From Pedobacter chinensis (GTDB lineage Bacteria > Bacteroidota > Bacteroidia > Sphingobacteriales > Sphingobacteriaceae): a DNA stretch of 64,000 nt. The notes under the pieces are model-generated. The model was not told the origin of the DNA and ran no database searches. It saw only the letters and a program-made list of their open reading frames with translations. This document shows positions 27,101 through 35,506 of the stretch, piece after piece (the first letter of the stretch is position 1; every line of letters starts with the position of its first letter). Location: the NCBI RefSeq assembly GCF_003339865.1, contig NZ_QPKV01000004.1:434001-498000 (forward strand), given 5' to 3'. Made by a program: the position numbers and the translations under genes.

Positions 27101-27172
27101 ATCGTGTTTAAAAAAACAGATCCATTGCTGCCTTCAGGTTTACTGGGACCCGTGCAAATTTTAAGCGACTAA
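24143..27172 (+). CDS. GH106-family alpha-L-rhamnosidase
   Basis: A 1009-residue glycoside hydrolase of the GH106 rhamnosidase type. A Tat-like signal is at the N-terminus (NRRKFIQLSS). The catalytic half begins with GGYWWWFNGLINKEGITRDL near residue 62 and holds the family signature LSSGWCMGGPWI near 140. A C-terminal beta-sandwich (residues 850-1005) with LNGKNLGTIWTSPWRV resembles a galactose-binding-like domain. It should release L-rhamnose from polysaccharides such as rhamnogalacturonan outside the cytoplasm. The gene lies between GH78 and the rhamnose permease, consistent with supplying the transporter. Confidence 0.85.
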   Translation: MNAINRRKFIQLSSLIAVNIAVLNSGRAAQLLNYDPDDSAATLSLLESAFLSPPNETRAGGYWWWFNGLINKEGITRDLEEFRDKGIGNVLLVNSAGGLGGVPYPQGEKFLSKEWKALCRHALKEADRLGIEVGVNLSSGWCMGGPWIKPENSGRWFLQSTLNLKGPQTFSGKLPLPGGRDGYDHVFNPPGYKDYIDLPLDELDYKDTSIVAILNPNGNAAKISGARQAVFSAKTNRKDASNFAKANDVMGPTLFPWENQPNDKPIAVKTVINLANKIQADGTLVWEVPAGDWTIVRTGHRMTGSRLMIAQPEADGLSIDWLDHQGVEIQFENLGKVLLDEAAKANSKALKYFCDDSFEDGFPNWTPKIIEKFKAFCGYDPEPYFPVLAGFIIGSAEISDRFLHDYRKTVADCMANGHYKRFAELCHENGLKVQNESAGPSRSGTMCMDALKNLGRSDNPMGEFWLGPKHDEPGNLDDDQPYGVSRLEYGQNKVTKMVASASHIYGRSTASAEAFTSFRHWKDAPDNLKQALDRAFCEGINRVVIHTTTASRPEDGLPGYEYGAGTHFNPNVTWWEKSSAFLTYISRCQYLLRAGKFVADVLFYNGDAAPNIVLPKHVPPGLGKGYDYDVCNEEVLLTRLSVKDKLIMLPDGMCYRVLVLPDDKRMPEKVILKLEQLIKAGATVIGIKPTKTPGLTNYPASDQLVKSKADAIWGKVNGKSIKLNHYGAGRVFYGETVRNVLLNDKVLPDFEYTGENNFIDFIHRKTANEDIYFITNRLDLEVSSTCTFSVNKQPQLWDAVTGEMIREVPFNKIGNRVSIDLQFAKFQSYFIIFPQSQSVKTVVRKPLFPTLSNKKELNGEWEVNFDPKWGGPKVVMFNELTDWSKHAEDGIRFYSGKAVYHKTFVNDWPTTGKTVFLDLGIVKNIASVSLNGKNLGTIWTSPWRVKIGDYLKSGENILEIEVINQWPNRLIGDAALPKEQRLTNTNIVFKKTDPLLPSGLLGPVQILSD

Positions 27173-27242
27173 CATAACAGTTCATAACAGTTAAGCCTTA
27201 AGCATTTTCTATTTTAGACCAACCAAATATTAAAATCAGAGC

Positions 27243-28337
27243 ATGCAGGCATTTTTAGGCGTTATTTTTCACTTTATCGGCGGGTTCGCGTCAGGTAGTT
27301 TTTATATTCCATACAAAAAGGTAAAAGGCTGGGCCTGGGAAAGCTACTGGATAGTTGGCGGTATTTTCTCCTGGTTGATTGTTCCGCCGCTCGCAGCTTA
27401 TTTAACCATTCCAGATTTTACTGAAATCATTGCTACAACGGAAGGAAAAACCTTAACATTAGCTTATTTCTTTGGTGTGTTATGGGGCATTGGCGGACTA
27501 ACCTATGGACTGGGTGTTCGTTATCTCGGCGTTTCATTGGGAAGCAGTATTATCCTGGGGCTTTGTATGGTTTTAGGTTCGATCTTACCATCTATCTATT
27601 TCGATATTTTTCCGCAAGCTGGTAAAGATACCTTTACCATGTTCCTCCAAACCGATTGGGGAAGAATGGTTATGCTGGGGCTTTTGGTTTGTGTGCTTGG
27701 AATCATTATATGTGGCAAAGCCGGAATGATGAAAGAAAGAGAAATCAAAACCGATGTAACCGATCCTCATGGCTTAGAGGTTAAAACCGAATATAAGTTT
27801 GGATTGGGCTTATTTGTTGGGATTGTTTCGGGTGTATTAAGCGCTTGTTTTAATTTCGGGATTGAGGCTGGTAAGCCAATGGCAGATGCAGCGAATGCGA
27901 TCTGGAAGGCTGCAAATCCATCAGAAACCGGGAATTTTCTGTTCTCTAACAATGTTACCTACATCATTGTGCTTTGGGGTGGTTTAACAACCAACTTTAT
28001 CTGGTGTATGGTTTTAAATGCGAGAAATAAAACATTTGGTGATTATACAAACAAAGCCACCCCGCTTTTAAAAAACTACATCTTTTCTGCACTTGCGGGT
28101 ACAACCTGGTTCTTGCAGTTCTTTTTCTATGGAATGGGGGAGAGCAAAATGGGTAATGGTGCAAGTTCATGGATATTACACATGGCATTCATCATTCTCA
28201 TCGCTAACGTTTGGGGATTGGTTTTAAAGGAATGGAAAGGTGTATCCAGAAAAACACTCATTACCGTTTTAGTTGGCATTCTAACCATTATCGCATCAGT
28301 GCTGATTGTAGGCTACGGTAATTCAATTAAAAGTTAA
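27243..28337 (+). CDS. rhaT: L-rhamnose/proton symporter RhaT
   Basis: A 364-residue inner-membrane permease with ten hydrophobic segments, matching the RhaT family, which imports L-rhamnose with protons. Family features are the N-terminal GFASGSFYIPYKKVKGWAWES and GIGGLTYGLGVRYLGVSLG near residue 80, and the two-half organisation. It is slightly longer than the E. coli protein because of a cytoplasmic loop (MMKEREIKTDVTDPHG). It is in the rhamnose operon, 24 nt before the aldolase fusion. Confidence 0.92.
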   Translation: MQAFLGVIFHFIGGFASGSFYIPYKKVKGWAWESYWIVGGIFSWLIVPPLAAYLTIPDFTEIIATTEGKTLTLAYFFGVLWGIGGLTYGLGVRYLGVSLGSSIILGLCMVLGSILPSIYFDIFPQAGKDTFTMFLQTDWGRMVMLGLLVCVLGIIICGKAGMMKEREIKTDVTDPHGLEVKTEYKFGLGLFVGIVSGVLSACFNFGIEAGKPMADAANAIWKAANPSETGNFLFSNNVTYIIVLWGGLTTNFIWCMVLNARNKTFGDYTNKATPLLKNYIFSALAGTTWFLQFFFYGMGESKMGNGASSWILHMAFIILIANVWGLVLKEWKGVSRKTLITVLVGILTIIASVLIVGYGNSIKS

Positions 28338-28361
28338 ATTATAAAAAAAATAAAATAAATA

Positions 28362-30482
28362 ATGTCGATCGAAACGAAAAGGTATAAGCATGTAAGCTAT
28401 TTGTGGAACGAAGAGGAAGCTGCAAAACTTGCTGGCGATGAAGTTGCATTACTCATTTACCGTTCTAATTTATTGGGTGCCGATTTGCGCCTAACCAACT
28501 ATGGAGGTGGAAATACCTCATGCAAACTGATGGAAAAGGATCCGCTTACGGGTGCTGAAACTGAAGTGATGTGGGTTAAAGGATCTGGCGGCGATTTAGG
28601 TACATTAAAGAAAAGTGGTTTGGCTGCACTTTATGTTGATCGTTTGCGTAGTCTTAAAAATATTTATCGTGGTGTGGAGCATGAAGATGAAATGGTTGAA
28701 TTGTTTAATCATTGCATTTTTGATTTAAGTTCCAAGGCACCGTCAATCGATACTCCCTTACATGGCTTTCTGCCATTCAAACACATTGATCACTTACATC
28801 CCGATGCGGCTATTGCAATCGCTGCCGCAAAAGATGGAAAGCAAATTACCGAGGAGCTTTTTGATGGAACAATTGGCTGGGTTGAATGGAAAAAACCAGG
28901 TTTTGAATTGGGATTGCAATTAAAACAATGTTTAGATGAAAATCCAGGCATTCGCGGCATTATGTTGGGCTCTCATGGCTTGTTTACCTGGGGTAATACA
29001 GCTTACGAAAGTTATGTGAACACGCTTGAGGTAATCGAAATCTGTTCTGAATATCTTGCTCAAAATTACGGTAAAAAAGGTTTGGTTTTTGGCGGACAAA
29101 AAATAGAAAGTGCTGATGCGGAAACACGTAAAAAACAAGCTGCCGCTTTAGCACCAATTTTACGTGGTTTATGTTCTTCAAAGCAACACATGATTGGGCA
29201 TTTTACTGATGATGCCCGTGTTTTAGAGTTCATAAACTCCAACGATCTTTCCCGATTGGCGCCAATGGGAACAAGTTGCCCTGATCACTTTTTAAGAACG
29301 AAGATCAGTCCTTTGGTATTAGATTTGAAAACCGACGCTGATTTATCAGATAGCAAAGCGATCAAAGAAGGTTTAATTCCTGCTTTTGAGGCTTACAGGG
29401 CAATGTATACCGAATATTATGAAAAGTGTAAACATCCAAATAGTCCTGCAATCCGTGATACCAACCCGGTTGTAATTTTATATCCTGGAATTGGCATGTT
29501 TACTTTCTCAAAAGACAAACAAACCGCTAGGGTTGCTTCAGAATTTTACATCAATGCCATTAATGTGATGAAAGGTGCTGAAGCAATTTCTGAATATACT
29601 TCATTACCACATCAGGAGGCTTTTAATATTGAATATTGGCTTTTAGAGGAAGCAAAATTGCAACGGATGCCTAAGCCAAAACCGCTTACCGGAAAAATCG
29701 CTTTAATTACCGGTAGCGCTGGCGGCATTGGTAAAGCAATTGCTAAAAAGTTTGTGGCCGAAGGTGGCGTGGTCATTTTAAACGATATGAATACTGATCG
29801 CTTAGCTGAAGCAGGGGCAGATTTTGAAAAACAATTTGGTAAAGATTCTTATAGTACTGCTGTTTTAAATGTAACTAATCAGGAAGATATTGATGGTGCT
29901 TTTGCTGCTGCGGCATTGGCCTTTGGCGGGATAGACATTGTGGTCAATAATGCTGGCTTATCGATCTCAAAAACCATTGGCGACCATACCGAAAAGGATT
30001 GGGATTTGTTATATGATGTTTTAGTGAAAGGCCAGTTCTTCATCACGCAAGCTGCAACAAAAACGATGCAAAAGCAAGATATTGGTGGGGATATCATTAA
30101 TATTGTAAGTAAGAACGCATTGGTAAGTGGTCCGAATAATGCCGGTTATGGCAGTGCAAAAGCAGCGCAACTTCATTTAAGCAGGTTGAATGCTGCTGAA
30201 TTAGGCGCCGATAACATCCGCGTAAACGTTGTAAATCCTGATGCTGTAATTAGCGACAGCAATATTTGGGCCGGCGGATGGGCTGAAGGCAGAGCGAAAG
30301 CTTACGGCATTACAGTTGCAGAACTGCCTGCATATTATGCAAAACGAACTTTGTTAAATCAGATCATTTTACCAGATGATATTGCCAATGCATGTTTTGC
30401 TTTTGTGGGCGGCTTACTTCAAAAATCAACCGGAAATGTGCTAAATGTTGATGGCGGAGTGGCCATGGCGTTTGTAAGATAA
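28362..30482 (+). CDS. Bifunctional rhamnulose-1-phosphate aldolase / L-lactaldehyde dehydrogenase (RhaEW type)
   Basis: A 706-residue fusion. Residues 1-430 are a class II aldolase/adducin domain that splits rhamnulose-1-phosphate into dihydroxyacetone phosphate and L-lactaldehyde; the metal site is visible as HIDHLHPDA near 147. Residues 445-706 are a short-chain dehydrogenase with the Rossmann motif ITGSAGGIGKAIA and catalytic YGSAKAA near 595, which oxidises lactaldehyde to lactate. This fusion is known from Bacillus YuxG and several Bacteroidota. It replaces separate RhaD and aldehyde dehydrogenase genes. It lies between the permease and the isomerase gene. Confidence 0.93.
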   Translation: MSIETKRYKHVSYLWNEEEAAKLAGDEVALLIYRSNLLGADLRLTNYGGGNTSCKLMEKDPLTGAETEVMWVKGSGGDLGTLKKSGLAALYVDRLRSLKNIYRGVEHEDEMVELFNHCIFDLSSKAPSIDTPLHGFLPFKHIDHLHPDAAIAIAAAKDGKQITEELFDGTIGWVEWKKPGFELGLQLKQCLDENPGIRGIMLGSHGLFTWGNTAYESYVNTLEVIEICSEYLAQNYGKKGLVFGGQKIESADAETRKKQAAALAPILRGLCSSKQHMIGHFTDDARVLEFINSNDLSRLAPMGTSCPDHFLRTKISPLVLDLKTDADLSDSKAIKEGLIPAFEAYRAMYTEYYEKCKHPNSPAIRDTNPVVILYPGIGMFTFSKDKQTARVASEFYINAINVMKGAEAISEYTSLPHQEAFNIEYWLLEEAKLQRMPKPKPLTGKIALITGSAGGIGKAIAKKFVAEGGVVILNDMNTDRLAEAGADFEKQFGKDSYSTAVLNVTNQEDIDGAFAAAALAFGGIDIVVNNAGLSISKTIGDHTEKDWDLLYDVLVKGQFFITQAATKTMQKQDIGGDIINIVSKNALVSGPNNAGYGSAKAAQLHLSRLNAAELGADNIRVNVVNPDAVISDSNIWAGGWAEGRAKAYGITVAELPAYYAKRTLLNQIILPDDIANACFAFVGGLLQKSTGNVLNVDGGVAMAFVR

Positions 30483-30753
30483 GATTTAAAAACCTGTCCC
30501 GTTTGTGACGGGAATGGGAAAAACAAGCGTTTTTATCACTTCATAGGCGACAAAATATAAACAGTTTGTAAGTATACAAACCTTGGGCAAATATCTTCAG
30601 TATTTAAATTAGTTTTAGTAAGTTGTTCTCCCGGTCTGTGGTTCGCTACAGGCTTGAAAATGACTTTATGCAATCGTCCTCGTTTGTAATCAGGACAGGA
30701 GAGACAAGCGATTTTATCGCTCAATTATTAACCTAATAAAACCAAATATTCTT
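30483..30753. other. Gap before the isomerase gene with operator-like repeat
   Basis: This 271-nt gap is the only large break inside the rhamnose locus, so the isomerase and kinase genes may have their own promoter. It holds a short hairpin TCCCGT-TTGTG-ACGGGA near 30498 and the repeat at 30564-30581. No open frame is convincing. Confidence 0.5.
30564..30581. promoter_or_regulatory. Inverted repeat GTTTGTA-N4-TACAAAC, candidate GntR operator
   Basis: An exact 7-bp inverted repeat with a 4-nt centre, 172 nt before the isomerase start. Its size and symmetry suit a GntR-type dimer, and the locus encodes one GntR regulator. No second exact copy was seen in the window. Confidence 0.4.
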
Positions 30754-32037
30754 ATGAATATCGAGCAGAACCAAATTGAAAAACATAACGACTCCCTTGT
30801 AACCACACATCAGCGAAGGCTTAATTTTTTAAAAGAAGATTGGTCGCACGTTGATTTAGAAAGTGTAATCCAGAAACTGGTCGATTTTCAAATTGCCATA
30901 CCATCCTGGGCTTTAGGTACCGGAGGAACTCGTTTTGGTCGTTTCGCTATTACTGGTGGTGAACCCCGTACAATAGAAGAAAAAATTGAAGATGTGGGTT
31001 TACTTCATGCCCTGAATGGTGCCAGCGGCGCAATTTCCCTCCACATTCCATGGGATATTCCACAAAATGCAGAAAGCTTGAAAAGCCTGGCCTCCAGCTA
31101 CGGCTTAAAATTCGATGCCATGAACTCCAACACTTTTCAAGATCAGGCTGGCGCTGCACACAGCTACAAATTTGGTTCATTACAACATGTAAATAAGGCT
31201 GTTCGCAAACAAGCAGTTGAACATAATATCGAAGTCATTAAACATGGCATAGCCTTAGGTTCTGATGCTTTAACCGTTTGGTTGGCTGATGGTTCCTGCT
31301 TTCCTGGCCAGTTAAACTTCCGTAAAGCTTTCGAAAATACTTTGGAGAGTTTGCAGGAAATTTACACTGCCTTGCCAGATAATTGGAAAATGTTTGTGGA
31401 GTATAAGGCTTTCGAGCCAAATTTCTACTCAACAACAGTCGGCGATTGGGGACAATCATTACTTTATGCAAGTAAATTGGGCAAAAAAGCCTATACATTA
31501 GTCGATTTAGGCCATCATTTACCAAATGCCAATATCGAGCAGATTGTTGCGCTGCTTTTAATGGAGGGAAAATTAGGTGGGTTCCATTTCAACGATTCCA
31601 AATACGGCGATGATGATTTAACTGCAGGAAGTATCAAGCCTTACCAATTGTTCCTGATTTTTAATGAACTGGTTGAAGGAATGGATGCGAAAGGGATGAA
31701 TCATGCAAAAGATTTAGGTTGGATGATTGATGCCTCTCATAATGTTAAAGATCCGCTGGAAGATTTATTGCAATCTGTAGAAGCGATCATGATTGCTTAT
31801 GCGCAGGCTTTGCTGGTTGACAGAAAAGCTTTAAATGCAGCTCAGGATAATAATGATGTGGCAAAAGCACAGGAGATTTTACAGAATACTTTCAGAAGTG
31901 ATTTGCGGGCTTTGGTTGCTGAGGCAAGATTAAGAGCCGGGGCAGCATTATCGCCAATTGGGTTATACCGTGAATTGGACATCAGGAAAAACCTGGTTAA
32001 TGGTCGTGGTGTAAATACTGTAGCTACAGGTTTGTAA
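30754..32037 (+). CDS. rhaI: L-rhamnose isomerase (RhaI type) / sugar isomerase
   Basis: A 427-residue TIM-barrel sugar isomerase that converts L-rhamnose to L-rhamnulose. Its length and pattern match the RhaI type first described in Pseudomonas stutzeri rather than E. coli RhaA. Metal-ligand motifs are visible: MFVEYKAFEPNFYS near residue 213, LVDLGHHLPNANIEQI near 250 and GGFHFNDSKYGDDDL near 280. The gene is 17 nt before the kinase and follows the aldolase fusion, which closes the pathway. Confidence 0.9.
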   Translation: MNIEQNQIEKHNDSLVTTHQRRLNFLKEDWSHVDLESVIQKLVDFQIAIPSWALGTGGTRFGRFAITGGEPRTIEEKIEDVGLLHALNGASGAISLHIPWDIPQNAESLKSLASSYGLKFDAMNSNTFQDQAGAAHSYKFGSLQHVNKAVRKQAVEHNIEVIKHGIALGSDALTVWLADGSCFPGQLNFRKAFENTLESLQEIYTALPDNWKMFVEYKAFEPNFYSTTVGDWGQSLLYASKLGKKAYTLVDLGHHLPNANIEQIVALLLMEGKLGGFHFNDSKYGDDDLTAGSIKPYQLFLIFNELVEGMDAKGMNHAKDLGWMIDASHNVKDPLEDLLQSVEAIMIAYAQALLVDRKALNAAQDNNDVAKAQEILQNTFRSDLRALVAEARLRAGAALSPIGLYRELDIRKNLVNGRGVNTVATGL

Positions 32038-32054
32038 TTTAGGGAGTGAGAGAA

Positions 32055-33434
32055 ATGCCAAAACCGGTTATTGCAATATTTGATGTTGGGAAAACGAACA
32101 AAAAACTTTTTCTCATTGATGAAAATTATCAGATTGTTTATGAACGATCAGCTCGTTTCGTAGAAACTGTTGATGAAGATGGAGAGCCTTGCGAAAATCT
32201 GGAAAGCCTGAAATCCTCGGTTTATGATTCGTTACATCAGGTATTGCAAATGAAAGAATTCGATATCAAGGCTGTTAATTTCTCCACCTATGGTGCAAGT
32301 TTTGTTTATCTTGATGAAAAGGGCGAACCATTAACGCCCTTGTATAATTATCTGAAAGAATATCCTGAAGATCTTAAAAAAGAATTTTATGCAAAATATG
32401 GTGGCGAGGAAAAGATTTCACTGGAAACCGCTTCACCGGTTTTAGGGAGTTTGAATTCAGGCATGCAGCTCTACAGGCTTAAAAATGAAAAGCCGGAAAT
32501 TTTTGATAAGGTTAAATGGGCGCTACATTTACCTCAATATTTAAGTTATCTCATTACTGGTAAAGCCATTGCTGATATTACGAGTATAGGTTGCCACACT
32601 CAGCTTTGGGATTTCAATAAAAACCAATATCACCATTGGGTCACTTCAGAAAAAATTCATGAAAAATTTGGAGAATTTACCCCAGCAGACTCGAGTTTAA
32701 AAACCTGTTTTGAAGGCACTGATTTTCAGGTAGGTGTTGGTCTGCATGATAGTTCAGCTGCTTTAATTCCTTATTTAGCTAATTTCAATGCACCTTTCGT
32801 TTTAATTTCAACAGGAACCTGGTGCATCAGTTTAAATCCATTTAATCAAGAGCCATTAACCAAAGAAGAACTGAAGCAAGATTGCCTCTGCTACATGCAT
32901 TTTAAAGGCAAGCCGATTAAGGCATCGCGGATCTTTGCTGGCTATGAGCATGAAGTACAGTTAAAACGCATTGCAGCGCATTTCGACCGTGCTGCATATC
33001 TGTTCAAACACCTAAAGTTTAATCCAGGTTTAATTTTAAAGCTGGTAAATAAAATACCTGAAAATCAAAAAGAACAAACGGTGTTTTCGGCAACTTCTGC
33101 TTTTGGCACCAGAGATTTAAATATGTTTCAAACTGCTGAGGAGGCTTACCATCAATTGATTTTTGATCTGATCAAACAACAGATTTATTCATTGAAGCTG
33201 GTTTTAAACGAGGGGGTCAGGAGGGTTTTTGTTGACGGAGGATTCGGTAAAAATGCCATTTACATGCATCTGCTCGCCACTTCGATACCTGATGTGGAAG
33301 TTTATGCTTCTTCGGTTTCACAAGCTACCGCCATTGGAACGGCATTGGCCATTAATGATGCGTGGAACCCAAATCCTGCACCTACAGATATGATTCAATT
33401 GAAATATTATTCAGCAATTCAACGAACAATGTAA
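32055..33434 (+). CDS. FGGY-family kinase, probable rhamnulokinase
   Basis: A FGGY carbohydrate kinase of about 459 residues that should phosphorylate L-rhamnulose at O1. The N-terminal phosphate loop is IAIFDVGKTNKKLFL, the adenosine region has VDGGFGKNAIYMH near 390, and the middle has STGTWCISLNP near 255. I chose ATG 32055; a GTG nine bases upstream (32046) would add three residues, and the purine-rich GGGAG upstream could serve either. Function is assigned mainly from its place between the isomerase and regulator genes; the sequence alone supports a FGGY kinase of the rhamnulokinase/fuculokinase kind. Confidence 0.85.
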   Translation: MPKPVIAIFDVGKTNKKLFLIDENYQIVYERSARFVETVDEDGEPCENLESLKSSVYDSLHQVLQMKEFDIKAVNFSTYGASFVYLDEKGEPLTPLYNYLKEYPEDLKKEFYAKYGGEEKISLETASPVLGSLNSGMQLYRLKNEKPEIFDKVKWALHLPQYLSYLITGKAIADITSIGCHTQLWDFNKNQYHHWVTSEKIHEKFGEFTPADSSLKTCFEGTDFQVGVGLHDSSAALIPYLANFNAPFVLISTGTWCISLNPFNQEPLTKEELKQDCLCYMHFKGKPIKASRIFAGYEHEVQLKRIAAHFDRAAYLFKHLKFNPGLILKLVNKIPENQKEQTVFSATSAFGTRDLNMFQTAEEAYHQLIFDLIKQQIYSLKLVLNEGVRRVFVDGGFGKNAIYMHLLATSIPDVEVYASSVSQATAIGTALAINDAWNPNPAPTDMIQLKYYSAIQRTM

Positions 33435-33600
33435 GGTTCCTCTCTTGTCGTCATTGCGAAGCCGATTTTTCATTGGCTGTGGCAATCTCCTTCAACCAGC
33501 GAAGCAATATGGCTTTTAGTCATAAGTCCAGTATTCAATCCTAAGGTAAGCGCCTGACGATTAGGTTTTTAAAATATGAATCAGATAGTTAAGGGGTTCT
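33435..33600. repeat. Degenerate dispersed palindromic repeat
   Basis: The segment after the kinase stop holds GTCATTGCGAAG (near 33449) and GCAATCTCC with GCGAAGCAAT further on, the same vocabulary as the cleaner hairpin at 59851-59926. It is non-coding and looks like an eroded member of that family. Confidence 0.5.
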
Positions 33601-33603
33601 TAA

Positions 33604-33723
33604 ATGCCTAAGGTGGTTCATTTCCGAATCATAGAAAATCTCATTTATGTTTCCAATGTCCCGGAAGAAATTGAAATTTATACTGGTAATGGAGAATTTT
33701 CTTATATTCGAACCCCGAGGTAA
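33604..33723 (+). CDS. Possible 39-residue small protein or leader peptide
   Basis: An ATG frame of 39 codons (starting MPKVVHFRIIENLIYVSN) ends in TAA at 33721-33723. It lies directly before the GntR gene and in the same reading frame, with only ATC and ATT between its stop and the TTG start of the regulator. It resembles no family I know. It could be a coupled leader peptide or a chance frame. Confidence 0.3.
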   Translation: MPKVVHFRIIENLIYVSNVPEEIEIYTGNGEFSYIRTPR

Positions 33724-33729
33724 ATCATT

Positions 33730-34761
33730 TTGAAATCAGAAGACGTCATTTCCTATATTCAGATTGATGAGTATTCATCAACACCGAAATACAAACAGCT
33801 TACAAATGCTATTTTAAGCGGCATTGAATCTGGGAAATTGAAAAAAGGAAGCCTGCTGCCATCAATAAACGAGTTGAGTTTCAGCCTTGAAATGTCTCGT
33901 GATACCGCTGAAAAAGGCTATAGAAACCTGCGTAAATTAGGTGTAGTTGATTCTGTTCCCGGTAAAGGTTACTTCATTATCAATACTGATTTTTCCAGAA
34001 AATTAAAGGTTTGCTTACTGTTTAATAAGTTGAGCACACATAAAAAAATCATTTACGACTCCTTTACCAAAGCAATTGGAGAGCGTGCTGCAATAGATTT
34101 TTATATTTATAACAACGACTTTGCCTTTTTTAAGAAAATGATCACGGCTAAACTTAATGATTATACTCATTTTGTGATCATTCCTCATTTTTTAGAAGGT
34201 GGCGAAAATGCACATGAGATCCTCAATACCATCCCAAAAGAAAAGTTGATCATTCTGGATAAGTTACTTCCCGGAATTACCGGCGATTTTGCTGCGGCTT
34301 ACGAAAATTTTGCGCAGGATATTTATGCCGCATTGGAACAGGCTTTAGAGCGACTTTCGCAGTACAACACCATTAAAATCATTTTTCCTAAAAACAGTTA
34401 TTTTCCCCAGGAAATTTTAACAGGTTTTTATCGTTTTTGTCAGCAATATGCCTTTAATCATAAGGTTGTTCATCATATTAAAGAGGAGCAAATCAATCCA
34501 GGCGAGGTTTACATTAATCTTATGGAAGATGATCTGGTTGCTTTAATTGAAAGATTAATTGTTTTAAAGCTTAAGATCGGAAAAGATGTCGGGTTGATTT
34601 CTTATAATGAAACACCACTGAAACGCTTCATTCTGGATGGAATAACTACAATCTCTACTGATTTTCATCAATTGGGCACCCAAGCCGCAGAATTTGTTTT
34701 AAACGGGAAGACAGAAAAAATCGAAGTCCCTTTCTATTTGAACCTGCGTAAATCTTTATAA
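33730..34761 (+). CDS. GntR-family regulator with LacI-type effector domain
   Basis: A 343-residue regulator. Residues 10-80 form a GntR winged helix (YKQLTNAILSGIESGKLKKG, LPSINELSFSLEMSRDTAEKGY, VPGKGYFI). Residues 90-340 look like a periplasmic-binding/LacI-type sugar-sensing domain rather than the usual FadR or HutC partner. The only plausible start is TTG at 33730: an in-frame TAA lies three codons upstream and the next Met is inside the DNA-binding domain. It ends the rhamnose locus and probably senses rhamnose or rhamnulose. Confidence 0.87.
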   Translation: MKSEDVISYIQIDEYSSTPKYKQLTNAILSGIESGKLKKGSLLPSINELSFSLEMSRDTAEKGYRNLRKLGVVDSVPGKGYFIINTDFSRKLKVCLLFNKLSTHKKIIYDSFTKAIGERAAIDFYIYNNDFAFFKKMITAKLNDYTHFVIIPHFLEGGENAHEILNTIPKEKLIILDKLLPGITGDFAAAYENFAQDIYAALEQALERLSQYNTIKIIFPKNSYFPQEILTGFYRFCQQYAFNHKVVHHIKEEQINPGEVYINLMEDDLVALIERLIVLKLKIGKDVGLISYNETPLKRFILDGITTISTDFHQLGTQAAEFVLNGKTEKIEVPFYLNLRKSL

Positions 34762-34776
34762 TTTAAATGTTGTCGA

Positions 34777-34791
34777 TTGGTAATATACCAA
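34777..34791 (+). terminator. Weak hairpin after GntR gene
   Basis: TTGGTA-ATA-TACCAA, extendable outward by TCG/CGA across one mismatch, lies 15 nt after the stop codon. No T-run follows, so it may be a terminator or only a processed 3' end. Confidence 0.3.
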
Positions 34792-34820
34792 CCGATAGAA
34801 GAATTGTCATTCTGAAATGG

Positions 34821-35270
34821 GGGCTTTGTCATTCTGAACGCAGTGAAGACCGCGAAGCAGCTACGAAGTAAATCCCTAACCTACTGGCATTGTACTCGGT
34901 TTACCACTGACTTTGTTTTAGGGCGATCAATGCTGCATTAAAGTTTGTGTTTTATCGCTTGGAGATTATTCATTAATAACGTTGTTTTCAATTGTGCTCA
35001 TGCTTGCTTCGCAGGTCTTCGCGATGCTCAGAATGACAGCGGTTAAATGGGCTTTGTCATTCTGAACGCAGTGAAGACCGCGAAGCAGCTACGAAGTAAA
35101 TCCTTGAGCAACAGGCATTGTACTTGATTTACTGCTGACTTTGTTTTTAAGGCGATCAGTGCTGCATTAAAGTTTGTGTTTTATCGCTTGGAGATTATTC
35201 ATTAATAACGTTGTTTTCAATTGTACTCATGCTTGCTTCGCAGGTCTTCGCGATGCTCAGAATGACAAGT
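34821..35270. repeat. Two tandem 228-bp repeats with palindromic ends
   Basis: Unit 1 spans 34821-35048 and unit 2 spans 35049 to about 35270; they are near-identical. Each begins with GTCATTCTGAACGCAGTG then AAGACCGCGAAGCA, and ends with the imperfect reverse complement (TGCTTCGCAGGTCTTCGCG, then ATGCTCAGAATGAC). Each unit can therefore fold into one long hairpin. A single GTCATTCTGAA remnant precedes at 34807. No gene is encoded; short frames here are accidental. Confidence 0.9.
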
Positions 35271-35506
35271 ATATTCGGGCTTTGTCCGAAAATATTTACT
35301 TATCGGTTGATGTCCCTACAAACGAAATAAAGTATCTTCATCACATTTTTGTTTCATATTATTTCTTTTTTACTTTTATTTTGTTTTATAAACTTTAATT
35401 TGCTTAATTTGATAAAAGGTTTTTAAACCAAGCCGATTGTATTTAAACTTCTTTGAAGCTAGCCTTGATATCGAAGTATTAACTAAAGTAACCCTTTACT
35501 AACCAA
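35271..35506. other. Leader region of the nine-gene FGGY kinase operon
   Basis: AT-rich DNA without a supported gene. The promoter of the operon must lie here or in the repeat, but I found no exact TAnnTTTG with a spaced TTTG; candidates such as TTAATTTG are one base off. Confidence 0.45.

Noticed and set aside
35174..35398. 74-codon plus-strand frame before the FGGY operon
   Set aside because: It begins inside the 228-bp repeat and has no family pattern; repeat DNA explains it.
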